A DNA stretch of 64,000 nucleotides from an uncultured Lachnospiraceae bacterium (GCA_910586645.1 CAJUIS010000013.1:1-64000), one strand, 5' to 3'; positions 8,124 to 16,851 are shown, counted from the first letter of the stretch. A program made the numbers and translations. The notes: generated by a model not told the origin, from the sequence alone.

Positions 8124-9833
8124 ATGAGGATTTCTAAAAAAAATTGTGGAAAGAAAAGAACAGTCGGGCTGTTTGGCGCAGTGTGGGCGCTTTTGTTCCT
8201 GGGATGTTTCTTTCTGGATTTTAACGTTTTTGCAAAAGAACACGAGCGGTACACATCCGTTTCAGTGGAATTTAAGGATGCGGACACCGGAGAGATTTTT
8301 CAAGCCTATACGCATCCCTGGCAGCGCGTGGGAAAGAAATATACGTATTATATGGAAGATGTGATCTGGCAGGAGGGCAAAGGAACCTATATGTATGATG
8401 AAAATCATTTGGGAACCGTTTCAGAGATTGCTGCGCTGTCAGAAAAAGCGGAAGATAACAGGATTGTTTTGTACTATAAATTATATGGGATAAAAGAAAA
8501 TGAATATGCGGTAAATATCACTTATAAAGATGCGGCTACGGAAGAAATTATCAGTACAGAAGTCCGGGTAATTGACAGACTGCATTGGAATTACTATGCG
8601 GTTGATATGGAGTACTGCATTACAGGAAGCGACGGAAGGACATATCTGTATGACGCGGAGAACAGTAAAAATGTTCCGGCTGTAAAGATTGAGAAAAACG
8701 CATTGAGAAACCAGATTGTGCTGTATTACCATGAGGGCGGGATAGCGGAAGGGGAAGCAATCGTGGAAGTTTATTATAGAGAGGGTGGCGGGCTTTGGGA
8801 GAAAAGTTTTATTTCAGGGTTGACTGTCGGAGAAGAATATTATTGTTGGGATACAGAAGTTTTATATCGATTAAAGCGACGTAAATATGAAAACTATGAT
8901 TGTCATTTAGAAAAGGAAGATTGTTCGCTTGAAATCCAGGCGCTTTCAGAGAATGGAAAGGAGAACAGAGTTGAAATCCAGGTTAAGATGCTGCCGCCTT
9001 TAACTGGGGTTCCTCCATGGTATGAGACGGGATTGTATTTGATCCGCTATGTAGATGAGGATACTGGGAATATCCTGATGGATAAAATAGGAGGGACATC
9101 ATTAGATAAAATTTTTCATTACTGTCCAACACAGATTTTTTATTCAGAAAATGGAAAAAAATACTATTTTGATAATACAAAAGCAGAAAATATTCTGGAT
9201 ATTGATGGAAGAGATCATTATCAGGTATATGATGAGGAGCGCAGGGAGCCGGTTTCCAAATGCAGAGGTGAAATAAAAGCCTATTATCGTCCGGTCAGGA
9301 AAGACAGTGAAGCGGCGGATGTTTGTGTGAATTATCTGGATGCCGACACCGGACAGCCGATCAAAACAGAAACAATTCCGAATGCCGCAGTAGGGAGCGC
9401 ATACAGCCATACGCCAAAGAAGACGTTTGCATTCAACGGCATATTGTATACGTTTGACAGAAAAAACGCCGGAAACCATCTGACGCTTCAAACTGTAAGC
9501 GGCCATCCGGATATCGATCAGGCGGATGCGTATTACACAGGAAAGAGCCTGAAAAAGTTTTTAAAAACCCCAAAGATCAAAAAGCTTTTCCGAAAAGGGG
9601 GAAAGAGCGCAAAACTTAAGTTGGGAAAGATTCAAGGCGTATCCGGGTATCAGGCCGTTTACGCTTACAATAAGAAATTTAAATCAGCGAAAAAGCTTTC
9701 TTCCAAAAAGCCGGACATTACACTGAAAAAACTGAAAAAGGGAAAGCCGTGTTATGTAAAAGTGCGCGCGTATATCCAGACGGATGAAGGAAAAATATAT
9801 GGGGCGTTTGGCAGAAAGAAAAAATTAAAATAA
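8124..9833 (+). CDS. Secreted protein with five MucBP-like repeats and basic Fn3-like C-terminus
   Basis: Extracellular repeat protein of 569 residues. A signal peptide ends near residue 37 (NVFA). Five repeats of about 75-95 residues follow, each opening with a beta strand and a D-A/E-D/A-T-G/E motif (KDADTGEIF, KDAATEEII, REGGGLWEK, VDEDTGNIL, LDADTGQPI) and most ending in an I-x-x-Y-Y strand, a MucBP-like pattern. The last 95 residues form a Lys-rich Fn3-like domain (LGKIQGVSGYQAVYA, KKGKPCYVKVRAY) closely matching the end of the 6024-7301 product. It has no LPXTG motif and no catalytic motif. It follows the pseudogene by 12 nt and probably ends the secreted-protein operon. MucBP modules bind glycoproteins in some bacteria; binding here is untested. 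Confidence 0.75.
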   Translation: MRISKKNCGKKRTVGLFGAVWALLFLGCFFLDFNVFAKEHERYTSVSVEFKDADTGEIFQAYTHPWQRVGKKYTYYMEDVIWQEGKGTYMYDENHLGTVSEIAALSEKAEDNRIVLYYKLYGIKENEYAVNITYKDAATEEIISTEVRVIDRLHWNYYAVDMEYCITGSDGRTYLYDAENSKNVPAVKIEKNALRNQIVLYYHEGGIAEGEAIVEVYYREGGGLWEKSFISGLTVGEEYYCWDTEVLYRLKRRKYENYDCHLEKEDCSLEIQALSENGKENRVEIQVKMLPPLTGVPPWYETGLYLIRYVDEDTGNILMDKIGGTSLDKIFHYCPTQIFYSENGKKYYFDNTKAENILDIDGRDHYQVYDEERREPVSKCRGEIKAYYRPVRKDSEAADVCVNYLDADTGQPIKTETIPNAAVGSAYSHTPKKTFAFNGILYTFDRKNAGNHLTLQTVSGHPDIDQADAYYTGKSLKKFLKTPKIKKLFRKGGKSAKLKLGKIQGVSGYQAVYAYNKKFKSAKKLSSKKPDITLKKLKKGKPCYVKVRAYIQTDEGKIYGAFGRKKKLK

Positions 9834-9917
9834 TATATAAGAGCGGGAAAAAGAAGGAGACGGAACCGGCGCCGGGAAGAAAAAATACAATGCACTCTGG
9901 TTTTTTCAGACAGGCTA

Positions 9918-9926
9918 TGCTATAAT
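9918..9926 (+). promoter_or_regulatory. Extended -10 promoter of pfp
   Basis: A perfect TATAAT (9921-9926) is preceded by TGC (9918-9920), forming an extended -10 element. No good -35 box sits 16-18 bp upstream, which is usual for extended -10 promoters. The pfp start codon is 40 nt downstream. Confidence 0.65.
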
Positions 9927-9965
9927 GCAGACGTTAAGTAAATAAATAGCAATGGAGGAAATGAA

Positions 9966-11201
9966 ATGAAAGGAAATGTGATTGTAGGTCAGTCTGGCGG
10001 ACCAACCGCTGTTATCAATTCCAGTCTGGCGGGCGTTTATAAGACTGCCCTTGCGTGCGGAGCGGGAAAAGTGTATGGTATGCGTTACGGAATTGAAGGT
10101 CTTTTGAATGGGAAGTATGTGGATTTGTCAGAGCATTTAAAGAGCGATTTGGATGTGGAAATCTTAAAGCATACGCCGGCTTCTTATCTTGGCACCTGCA
10201 GATATAAGCTGCCGCCGTACGAAGGCAATGAAGAGCTTTATGAAAAGATTTTTAAGATTTTGGACGAGCTTGAGATTGAAGTATTGCTTTATATCGGCGG
10301 CAATGATTCCATGGATACGATTAAGCAGCTTTCCGACTATGCCGCTTTGCATGGAAAATCCCAGAGATTTATGGGCGTGCCGAAGACGATTGACAACGAT
10401 TTGCCAATTACCGATCATACGCCGGGATTCGGAAGCGCTGCAAAATATATTGCGTCTTCCATAAAAGAAGTTCTTTGTGACGGCAGGGGATTTGCAAATA
10501 CGCCGATTGTTACAATTATTGAAATTATGGGACGTAACGCAGGATGGCTGACAGGAGCGGCGGCTCTTGCGAAGACAGGGGACTGCGAAGGCGTGGATCT
10601 GATTTATCTTCCGGAAGTGGCTTTTGATACAAAGGAATTCGTGGAAGAAGTCAGAGAGATTATGAAGAAAAAGAGCACGGTATTTGTGGCTATTTCAGAA
10701 GGAATCCGTACGGCTGACGGAACTTACATCAGTGAACTGGGCGGCGGTTCCGATTATGTGGACGCATTCGGCCATAAACAGCTTGCAGGTTCCGCTACGT
10801 ATCTGGCAAGCCTGATTGGAAGCGAGATTGGATGCAAGACCCGTGCGATTGAGTTCAGCACACTGCAGAGATGCGCGGCGCATGTCGCTTCCCTTACGGA
10901 TATCAACGAGGCGTTTATGGCGGGAGCTGCGGCGGTTAAGGCTGCGGATGAAGGAGAGACAGGAAAGATGCCGGTAATTGAGCGCGTATCCGATTATCCT
11001 TACCGTTCTTCTACGAGCGTATACGATATTCATAAAATTGCAAATGTGGAGAAGATGGTTCCAAGAGAGTGGATCAATGAAAAAGGCAATGGCGTTACAG
11101 AAGAATTTGTTCAGTATGCGCGTCCTTTGATTCAGGGGGAATTTGCCCCGATTATGGTAGATGGGCTTCCGGTGCACCTGCGTTTGAATGATGGAAGATA
11201 A
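9966..11201 (+). CDS. pfp: Pyrophosphate-dependent 6-phosphofructokinase
   Basis: Glycolytic phosphofructokinase of 411 residues that converts fructose 6-phosphate to the 1,6-bisphosphate, here probably with pyrophosphate as donor. In ATP enzymes the two diagnostic motifs read GGDGS and PGTIDND. Here they read GGNDS (D114 in the position of the Gly) and PKTIDND (K140), both typical of PPi-dependent enzymes. The N-terminal GQSGGPTAVINSS and the GRNAGWL motif fit the group. It starts at an ATG with a strong GGAGG site 7 nt upstream and stands as a single transcription unit with its own promoter and a terminator at 11235-11273. Confidence 0.93.
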   Translation: MKGNVIVGQSGGPTAVINSSLAGVYKTALACGAGKVYGMRYGIEGLLNGKYVDLSEHLKSDLDVEILKHTPASYLGTCRYKLPPYEGNEELYEKIFKILDELEIEVLLYIGGNDSMDTIKQLSDYAALHGKSQRFMGVPKTIDNDLPITDHTPGFGSAAKYIASSIKEVLCDGRGFANTPIVTIIEIMGRNAGWLTGAAALAKTGDCEGVDLIYLPEVAFDTKEFVEEVREIMKKKSTVFVAISEGIRTADGTYISELGGGSDYVDAFGHKQLAGSATYLASLIGSEIGCKTRAIEFSTLQRCAAHVASLTDINEAFMAGAAAVKAADEGETGKMPVIERVSDYPYRSSTSVYDIHKIANVEKMVPREWINEKGNGVTEEFVQYARPLIQGEFAPIMVDGLPVHLRLNDGR

Positions 11202-11234
11202 ATAAAAGTTATTTTCGTTGGTTTTACACAAAAA

Positions 11235-11273
11235 AGCAGGATTATTTCGTCAAAATGATGAAATGATCCTGCT
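11235..11273 (+). terminator. Terminator of pfp
   Basis: Inverted repeat AGCAGGAT / ATCCTGCT with further internal pairing (ATTTC with GAAAT), followed by only a short GTTTC tract. It sits 33 nt after the pfp stop. Confidence 0.65.
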
Positions 11274-11405
11274 GTTTCATATAAATTCGTTGAAATCACA
11301 AGGATTAAATCCGTTTTTTGTACAGATAATGGATAGCCAAAAGAGAAGAAGAGTGTTAAAGTAGAGTCAGTATAAAAATACAATTTTTTTAGGAGGATTT
11401 ATCAG

Positions 11406-12512
11406 ATGGCTAGTTTATCATTAAAGCATGTTTGCAAAGTTTATCCAAATGGATTTGAAGCAGTAAAAGATTTTAATCTTGAGGTGGAGGATAAAGAGTT
11501 TATCATCTTTGTAGGGCCTTCCGGATGCGGTAAGTCTACGACGCTTCGTATGATCGCGGGACTTGAGGATATTTCTTCCGGTGAGTTTTCAATTGACGGC
11601 AAAGTGGTAAACGATGTTGAGCCGAAAGATCGCGATATTGCGATGGTTTTCCAGAACTACGCTTTGTATCCGCATATGACAGTTTTTGACAATATGGCGT
11701 TTGGATTAAAACTGAGAAAAGTTCCGAAAGATGAGATCAAGAAGAAAGTGGAAGAAGCGGCAAAGATTCTTGATTTGGATAAATTGCTGGATCGTAAGCC
11801 GAAGGCTCTGTCCGGCGGACAGAGACAGCGTGTGGCAATGGGACGTGCAATCGTCCGCAGCCCGAAAGTATTCCTTATGGATGAGCCGCTTTCCAACCTG
11901 GATGCGAAGTTAAGGGTTCAGATGCGAGCTGAGATTTCCGCGCTTCATCAGAGACTGGGCGCTACAATTATCTATGTAACGCATGATCAGACAGAGGCTA
12001 TGACGCTTGGAACGAGAATCGTCGTATTAAAAGACGGCGTCATTATGCAGGTGGATTCTCCGATTAAGCTTTACAATGAGCCGAACAACCTTTTTGTAGC
12101 GGGATTTATTGGATCTCCCCAGATGAACTTTGTAGATGCGAAATGTAAAATTGAAGGCGGGAATGCAGTTCTTTCCTTTGATAAATTTAAAATTACGCTT
12201 CCGGCTGAGAAGTCCAAGAAACTGTCAGCGTACAATGGCAAAAATGTATTGTTTGGAATTCGTCCGGATGATATGTCAGATTCCCCAAGGGATATGGAAG
12301 ACTATAAAGACTGCATCATTGAAGCGAACGTATCAGGATATGAGCTTTTGGGTTCCGAAGTTATTTTATACTTCAACATTGCCGGCGTGAATATGTGTGC
12401 AAAAGTTGATTCTGCAACAAAAGCGCGTTTTGGAGATCATGTCAGACTGGCAATTAATCCGAACAAAGTTCATGTATTTGATAAGGAAACAGAATTGACG
12501 ATTACGAATTAA
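11406..12512 (+). CDS. ugpC: Sugar ABC transporter ATP-binding protein (UgpC/MsmK/MalK type)
   Basis: Cytoplasmic ATPase subunit that powers carbohydrate ABC importers; 368 residues. It has Walker [10 protein letters not shown] (37-45), the signature LSGGQRQR (from 135), Walker B ending at D159-E160, and the H-loop in YVTHDQTEA. The last 130 residues are the TOBE/OB-type regulatory region of the MalK group, with LFGIRPDDM. No permease or binding protein is adjacent, as is usual for the shared MsmK-type ATPases of Firmicutes that serve several sugar importers. An AGGAGG site lies 9 nt before the ATG. The substrate range cannot be read from this subunit alone. Confidence 0.92.
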   Translation: MASLSLKHVCKVYPNGFEAVKDFNLEVEDKEFIIFVGPSGCGKSTTLRMIAGLEDISSGEFSIDGKVVNDVEPKDRDIAMVFQNYALYPHMTVFDNMAFGLKLRKVPKDEIKKKVEEAAKILDLDKLLDRKPKALSGGQRQRVAMGRAIVRSPKVFLMDEPLSNLDAKLRVQMRAEISALHQRLGATIIYVTHDQTEAMTLGTRIVVLKDGVIMQVDSPIKLYNEPNNLFVAGFIGSPQMNFVDAKCKIEGGNAVLSFDKFKITLPAEKSKKLSAYNGKNVLFGIRPDDMSDSPRDMEDYKDCIIEANVSGYELLGSEVILYFNIAGVNMCAKVDSATKARFGDHVRLAINPNKVHVFDKETELTITN

Positions 12513-12538
12513 GGCTTTGAAACATAAGCCTGCAACAG

Positions 12539-12564
12539 GAGCCGGGCGTATATGCGCCTGGCTC
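12539..12564 (+). terminator. Stem-loop between ugpC and the PucR-type regulator
   Basis: A ten-pair stem (one G-T pair), GAGCCGGGCG with GCGCCTGGCTC around a 6-nt loop, lies 27 nt after the ugpC stop. The T-tract is only TTT, so it may be a weak terminator or an mRNA-stabilising hairpin allowing readthrough into the regulator. Confidence 0.55.
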
Positions 12565-12587
12565 TTTGAACATAAGGAGGGATTTTT

Positions 12588-13676
12588 TTGCTTTCAAATC
12601 ACAGGATACAGATGACATTAGAGGAAATAAAAGGGATTTCCCGCATTGATATGGCTGTTTATAATGAAAGCGGGAAGTTATTGGCGGCGACTTTTGACCA
12701 GCAGGAGAATTTTGAAACGGTTGTCATAGATTTTACGGAATCTGTGGCAGAGAGCCAGACGGTTTCGGGGTTTCATTTTTTTAAAGTGATTGTTGAAGAA
12801 GAGGTGTCTTATGTCCTTCTTGCAAAATCTTCCACAGAAGAAGCCTATATGGTAGGAAAGCTGGCTGTTTGCCAGGTGCGTCATCTTGCGGAAGCGTATA
12901 AGGAGCAGTTTGACAGGAATAATTTTATGCAGAATATTTTGCTTGGGAATATGCTGGCCGTTGATATGTATAACAAAGCAAGAAAATTTCATATTGAACA
13001 GGTAAAGCGCGTGGTGTTTGTCATAGCAATAGAGCGGAAGGAAGACGCTTCGGTTATGGAACTGGTGAGAAATCTGTTTGGCGGCTCTTCCAAAGACTTT
13101 GTCACTGAAGTGGATGAACAGAGCGTTATTGTGATCAAAGACGTAAGGGAATTAAAGAGTGACGAAGAGCTGGAACATATTGCGAAGATGATGGTGGACA
13201 ATCTGCACAGTGAAATTATGGTGCGCGTCCGGGTCGGATACGGCAACCGTGTGGTTAATCTGCAGGATATTGCGAGGTCTTATCAGGAAGCGAAAATGGC
13301 GATTGAAGTAGGGAAGATTTTTTATCCTACAGAGGAGACGTTTTCTTACGGAAAACTTGGAATTGGCCGTTTGATTTATCAGATTCCCATGAGTTTGTGC
13401 GAGATGTTTATCCGGGAAGTGTTTGGAGATGAGATACCGGATGTTTTTTCAGAAGAAAATCTTTTGACAATTCAAAAGTTTTTTGAAAACAACCTGAATA
13501 TTTCAGAGACGGCAAGACAGTTGTTTGTGCATAGGAATACGCTGGTGTATCGCCTGGAACGTCTGGAAAAGTTAATTGGCCTGGATATCCGTAAATTTGA
13601 AGATGCAATGACTTTTAAGATTGCAATGATGGTGCTGTCCCATATGTCTTACCAGAAGGAGACGGAATCTATGTAA
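12588..13676 (+). CDS. PucR/CdaR-family helix-turn-helix transcriptional regulator
   Basis: Predicted DNA-binding regulator of 362 residues. The C-terminal region (about 303-350) has the PucR/CdaR-type helix-turn-helix: NISETARQLFVHRNTLVYRL followed by a second helix with LIGLDIRKFEDA. The N-terminal part (about 1-130) resembles the sugar-diacid/CdaR sensor region, and the middle carries a GGDEF-like domain as in CdaR. The start is TTG at 12588, chosen because AAGGAGG lies 7 nt upstream and no ATG fits. It follows the sugar ABC ATPase gene, so a role in carbohydrate use is likely, but the ligand is unknown. Confidence 0.82.
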   Translation: MLSNHRIQMTLEEIKGISRIDMAVYNESGKLLAATFDQQENFETVVIDFTESVAESQTVSGFHFFKVIVEEEVSYVLLAKSSTEEAYMVGKLAVCQVRHLAEAYKEQFDRNNFMQNILLGNMLAVDMYNKARKFHIEQVKRVVFVIAIERKEDASVMELVRNLFGGSSKDFVTEVDEQSVIVIKDVRELKSDEELEHIAKMMVDNLHSEIMVRVRVGYGNRVVNLQDIARSYQEAKMAIEVGKIFYPTEETFSYGKLGIGRLIYQIPMSLCEMFIREVFGDEIPDVFSEENLLTIQKFFENNLNISETARQLFVHRNTLVYRLERLEKLIGLDIRKFEDAMTFKIAMMVLSHMSYQKETESM

Positions 13677-13683
13677 AAGAAAG

Positions 13684-13721
13684 TCCCTCTTAGCCATACA
13701 AAAACGTATGGAAAAGAGGGA
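13684..13721. terminator. Bidirectional terminator between the regulator gene and argG
   Basis: Long hairpin TCCCTCTT...AAGAGGGA enclosing CCATAC/GTATGG, centred between two convergent genes. An ATTT tract follows on the + strand and ACTTTCTTTT on the - strand, so it can serve both. Confidence 0.8.
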
Positions 13722-13732
13722 TTTGCAGTTTA

Positions 13733-14950
13733 TCAGCCGTTTTTTTGTTCTGTAAGCTTCATTGCGCGGACTTTAAGAGGAAGTCCAAACAGGGTAATGA
13801 ATCCTTCTGCGTCATGGTGATCGTACAGATCTCCCGTTGTAAAGCTTGCAAGGGATTCGCTGTACAGAGAGTATGGAGAAGAGGTTCCGGCTTTTATGAT
13901 ATTTCCTTTATAAAGTTTAAATTTAACTTCTCCGGTAACATATTCCTGAGTGGACGTTACGAATGCCTGCACTGCTTCACGGAGCGGCGTAAACCATTTT
14001 CCTTCATAGACAATCTGCGCCATTCTGTTTCCCATATCCTTTTTCGCGTCCATAGTGGCGCGGTCTAAAACCAGTTCTTCCAACTGCTGATGGGCTTCCA
14101 TCAAAATGGTTCCTCCCGGCGTCTCGTATACGCCGCGGGATTTCATGCCGACAACGCGGTTTTCTACGATATCGACAATGCCGATGCCGTGTTTGCCGCC
14201 CAGCCTGTTTAATTCACGGATGATATCGGATACTTTCATTTCTTTTCCGTTGACGGAAACGGGGACTCCCTTTTCAAACGTCATGGTGACGTATTCACCC
14301 TCTTCCGGCGCCTTTTCCGGAGAAACGCCAAGTACGAGAAGATGTTCATAATTTGGCTCTACAGACGGATCTTCCAGTTCCAGGCCCTCATGGCTGATGT
14401 GCCATAAATTCCGGTCGCGGCTGTAACTGCTGTCTGCGGAAAACGGAAGATCAATTCCATGCGCCCTGCAGTACTCAATTTCGGACTCACGGGAATCCAT
14501 TGTCCATTTATCGTCACGCCATGCCGCAATGATTTTTAAATCCGGAGCCAGAGCTTTGATGCCAAGTTCGAAACGGATCTGGTCGTTTCCCTTTCCTGTA
14601 GCGCCGTGGCAGATAGCGGTTGCGCCTTCTTTTCTTGCGATTTCCACAAGGCGTTTTGCAATGCCGGGACGCGCCATGGAAGTGCCAAGCAGATATTTAT
14701 TTTCATAAACGGCTCCCGCCTGGACGCAGGGAATAATGTAGTCGTCGCAAAATTCATCGACAATATCTTCAATATATAATTTGATTGCGCCGGATAATTT
14801 TGCACGTTCTTCCAGTCCGTCCAGCTCCTCTTCCTGACCGCAGTCAATGCAGCAGCAGATTACTTCATAGTCATAATTTTCCTTCAGCCACGGGATAATG
14901 GCAGTTGTGTCCAAACCGCCGGAATAAGCCAAAACAACTTTTTCTTTCAT
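13733..14950 (-). CDS. argG: Argininosuccinate synthase
   Basis: Seventh step of arginine synthesis: citrulline plus aspartate plus ATP gives argininosuccinate. The product has 405 residues, the usual length. The N-type ATP pyrophosphatase loop AYSGGLDTT (8-16) is intact, as are the family segments [15 protein letters not shown] and [13 protein letters not shown]. Its start codon has AAAGGATG upstream. It is transcribed away from the argC operon across a shared 354-bp intergenic region with its own promoter (15032-15060). No argH or argF is seen in the window, so the pathway must be completed elsewhere. Confidence 0.97.
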   Translation of the reverse strand: MKEKVVLAYSGGLDTTAIIPWLKENYDYEVICCCIDCGQEEELDGLEERAKLSGAIKLYIEDIVDEFCDDYIIPCVQAGAVYENKYLLGTSMARPGIAKRLVEIARKEGATAICHGATGKGNDQIRFELGIKALAPDLKIIAAWRDDKWTMDSRESEIEYCRAHGIDLPFSADSSYSRDRNLWHISHEGLELEDPSVEPNYEHLLVLGVSPEKAPEEGEYVTMTFEKGVPVSVNGKEMKVSDIIRELNRLGGKHGIGIVDIVENRVVGMKSRGVYETPGGTILMEAHQQLEELVLDRATMDAKKDMGNRMAQIVYEGKWFTPLREAVQAFVTSTQEYVTGEVKFKLYKGNIIKAGTSSPYSLYSESLASFTTGDLYDHHDAEGFITLFGLPLKVRAMKLTEQKNG

Positions 14951-15031
14951 AATGAAATGACATCCTTTCTTATTGTATGTATTCCCTTTTCAGTGCACTT
15001 TTTAAACATTGAAGATCGGGTTGCTAGAAAT

Positions 15032-15060
15032 AATATACAACAAGTCTTAAGAAAAGGCAA
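15032..15060 (-). promoter_or_regulatory. argG: argG promoter
   Basis: Read on the - strand: TTGCCT (15060-15055), 17-bp spacer, TATATT (15037-15032). The predicted transcript would start near 15025, about 75 nt before the argG ATG. Confidence 0.6.
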
Positions 15061-15146
15061 GTGAAAAAATATGCATAGAAAGAATGCAGATAAAACATAA
15101 ATATTTGTTTAAAGTTCATTGTTTTTTTATTTTTTGCAAGAAAAAG

Positions 15147-15184
15147 GTTGAATATTATTAGTTATATATGTATAATTATGCAAC
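15147..15184 (+). promoter_or_regulatory. argC operon promoter overlapped by two ARG-box-like operators
   Basis: TTGAAT (15148-15153), a 17-bp spacer and TATAAT (15171-15176) form a near-consensus promoter. The same bases make up two 18-bp ARG-box-like sites: GTTGAATATTATTAGTTA (15147-15164) and TATGTATAATTATGCAAC (15167-15184). The second matches the Bacillus-type consensus CATGAATAAAAATKCAAK at about 13 of 18 positions; the first matches mainly in its left half. Their near-21-bp centre spacing is the usual ArgR arrangement, so arginine-dependent repression is inferred. argR itself is not in the window. Confidence 0.6.
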
Positions 15185-15304
15185 AAAAGAGGACATTGGA
15201 GCTGTAATTGCAAGAAACCGGACTTTCCTCTTTACGTCGGCGGGGATTTGTACTATTATAATAACTATGGTTTTGAGAAGAAAAAGAAAGCAGAGTGAGA
15301 AAAG

Positions 15305-16345
15305 ATGATAAAAGCAGGAATTATCGGAGCGACCGGATATGCGGGAGGAGAGCTTGTAAGGATTCTCCTTGGACACAAAAATGCGGAAATCAAATGGTTT
15401 GGATCAAAGAACTATACAGGTAAGGGGTATTCGTCCATCTATCAAAATATGTTTCAGATAGTGGAAGAAAACTGTTTGGATGACAATATAAAAGAGCTGG
15501 CCGCGCAGGTGGACGTGATTTTTACGGCGACGCCGCAGGGTTATCTGGCTTCTGTATTAACAGAAGATATATTAAACAGAGTAAAAGTGGTGGACTTGAG
15601 CGCGGATTACCGGATTAAAGATGTGTCTGTCTATGAGAAATGGTATCAGCTTACACATCAGTCACCGCAGTTTATCGAAGAAGCCGTATATGGCCTTTGT
15701 GAAATAAACAGGGAAAAGGTAAAATCAGCCAGACTGGTGGCAAATCCCGGATGTTATACGACCTGTTCGATTCTTACCGCGTATCCGCTGGTAAAAGAAG
15801 GGCTGATCGATCCGGATTCTCTGATTATTGATGCAAAGTCAGGAACTTCCGGGGCAGGACGGGGGGCGAAGCTGCCGAATCTGTTCTGTGAAGTGAATGA
15901 AAATATGAAAGCGTACGGGGTGGCAGGCCACAGGCATACGCCGGAGATTGAGGAACAGCTTTCCTATGCGGCCGGAAGGGAAATCAGGGTGAGTTTTACG
16001 CCGCATCTTGTGCCGATGAACCGTGGAATTTTGGTAACGGAATACGCTGCAATGAAAGAGAATCTGACTTCAGAGCAGGTAAGGGCGGTTTATGACAAAT
16101 ATTATGGAAATGAGAAATTTATCCGTGTGCTGAAAGAGGATGTATGTCCCGAGACAAAGTGGGTCGAAGGAAGCAACTACACCGACATTAATTTTAAAAT
16201 TGACGGACGGACGGGACGGATTGTTTTAATGGGAGCGCTGGATAACCTGGTCAAGGGTGCGGCAGGCCAGGCGGTTCAGAATATGAATCTTTTATTTGGA
16301 GAAAAAGAATCGGAAGGACTGGAATTTGTTCCGTTGTTTCCGTAG
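15305..16345 (+). CDS. argC: N-acetyl-gamma-glutamyl-phosphate reductase
   Basis: Third step of arginine synthesis, the NADPH-dependent reduction of N-acetylglutamyl phosphate to the semialdehyde. The 346-residue product has the nucleotide-binding start GIIGATGYAGGEL, the catalytic C150 in NPGCYTT, and the GHRHTPEIEEQL segment with the conserved His. Length and motifs are those of the standard ArgC family. It is the first gene of the rightward arg operon, followed at 5 nt by a GNAT gene. Confidence 0.97.
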   Translation: MIKAGIIGATGYAGGELVRILLGHKNAEIKWFGSKNYTGKGYSSIYQNMFQIVEENCLDDNIKELAAQVDVIFTATPQGYLASVLTEDILNRVKVVDLSADYRIKDVSVYEKWYQLTHQSPQFIEEAVYGLCEINREKVKSARLVANPGCYTTCSILTAYPLVKEGLIDPDSLIIDAKSGTSGAGRGAKLPNLFCEVNENMKAYGVAGHRHTPEIEEQLSYAAGREIRVSFTPHLVPMNRGILVTEYAAMKENLTSEQVRAVYDKYYGNEKFIRVLKEDVCPETKWVEGSNYTDINFKIDGRTGRIVLMGALDNLVKGAAGQAVQNMNLLFGEKESEGLEFVPLFP

Positions 16346-16350
16346 GAAAG

Positions 16351-16824
16351 ATGCGTGAAGATATGGAAAGTTTTACAGTGCGGGAAATGAAAATGGAAGA
16401 CTACCAGGACGTTTATCATTTATGGATGAGCATCCGGGGATTTGGGATCCGCAGCATTGACGATTCAAAAGAGGGCGTGGAACGTTTTCTGAAAAGAAAT
16501 CCAACGACAAGCATTGTGGCGGAGTCCGGCGGAAGAATCATCGGTACAATTTTATGCGGACACGACGGAAGGCGCGGATGTTTTTACCATGTCTGCGTCA
16601 GAGAGGAGTGCAGAAAGCAGGGAGTCGGAAAAGCGATGGCCGTAGCCGCTATGAAAGCGCTGCAGGCGGAACGGATTAACAAAGTATGCCTGATTGCGTT
16701 CACGGACAATGAAGTCGGGAACCGTTTCTGGAAAAGCGTCGGATGGACGTTTCGCAAAGACTTAAATTATTATGATTTTGTTTTAAATGAAGAAAATATC
16801 ACGCGCTTTAACGGCAGAGGATAG
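16351..16824 (+). CDS. GNAT-family N-acetyltransferase within the arg operon
   Basis: Acetyl-CoA-dependent acyltransferase of 157 residues. The GNAT motif A is clear (VCVREECRKQGVGKAM, with the Q/R-x-x-G-x-G/A pyrophosphate loop), followed by a motif B-like segment (NEVGNRFWKSVGW). It begins 5 nt after argC, but the second ATG at 16363 has better spacing from AGGAAAG and could be the real start. Being placed between argC and argJ suggests a link to N-acetylglutamate metabolism, yet ArgJ already recycles acetyl groups, so it may be an auxiliary N-acetylglutamate synthase or acetylate something else. The substrate is not visible in the sequence. Confidence 0.85.
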   Translation: MREDMESFTVREMKMEDYQDVYHLWMSIRGFGIRSIDDSKEGVERFLKRNPTTSIVAESGGRIIGTILCGHDGRRGCFYHVCVREECRKQGVGKAMAVAAMKALQAERINKVCLIAFTDNEVGNRFWKSVGWTFRKDLNYYDFVLNEENITRFNGRG

Positions 16825-16851
16825 AAAGTTTAAAATTATGAGGTGAGAAGC

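Larger units (their letters stand above)
14951..15304. other. 354-bp divergent regulatory region argG / argC
   Basis: Gene-free, AT-rich. It holds a leftward promoter for argG, a rightward promoter overlapping two ARG-box-like sites, a TGCAT-N7-ATGCA inverted repeat at 15072-15088, and a leader of about 120 nt before argC with an 8-bp inverted repeat (AAAGAGGA at about 15187, TCCTCTTT ending near 15234) and a second -10-like TATAAT at 15257-15262. I saw no T-box motif and no small ORF with a convincing ribosome binding site. Confidence 0.7.

Noticed and set aside
9867..9876. CCGGCGCCGG palindrome as terminator of the secreted block
   Set aside because: The self-complementary bases leave no loop and no T-tract follows.
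11355..11376. Promoter for ugpC (GTTAAA ... TATAAA)
   Set aside because: The TATAAA is plausible, but the only -35-like box is 10 bp away and no extended -10 is present.
15072..15088. TGCAT-N7-ATGCA as a third ARG box
   Set aside because: The half-sites are separated by 7 bases rather than 4 and carry C where the consensus has A; kept only as an unexplained inverted repeat.
14951..15304. T-box or riboswitch between argG and argC
   Set aside because: No T-box sequence of the AGGGTGGNACCGCG type and no terminator-antiterminator pair was seen.
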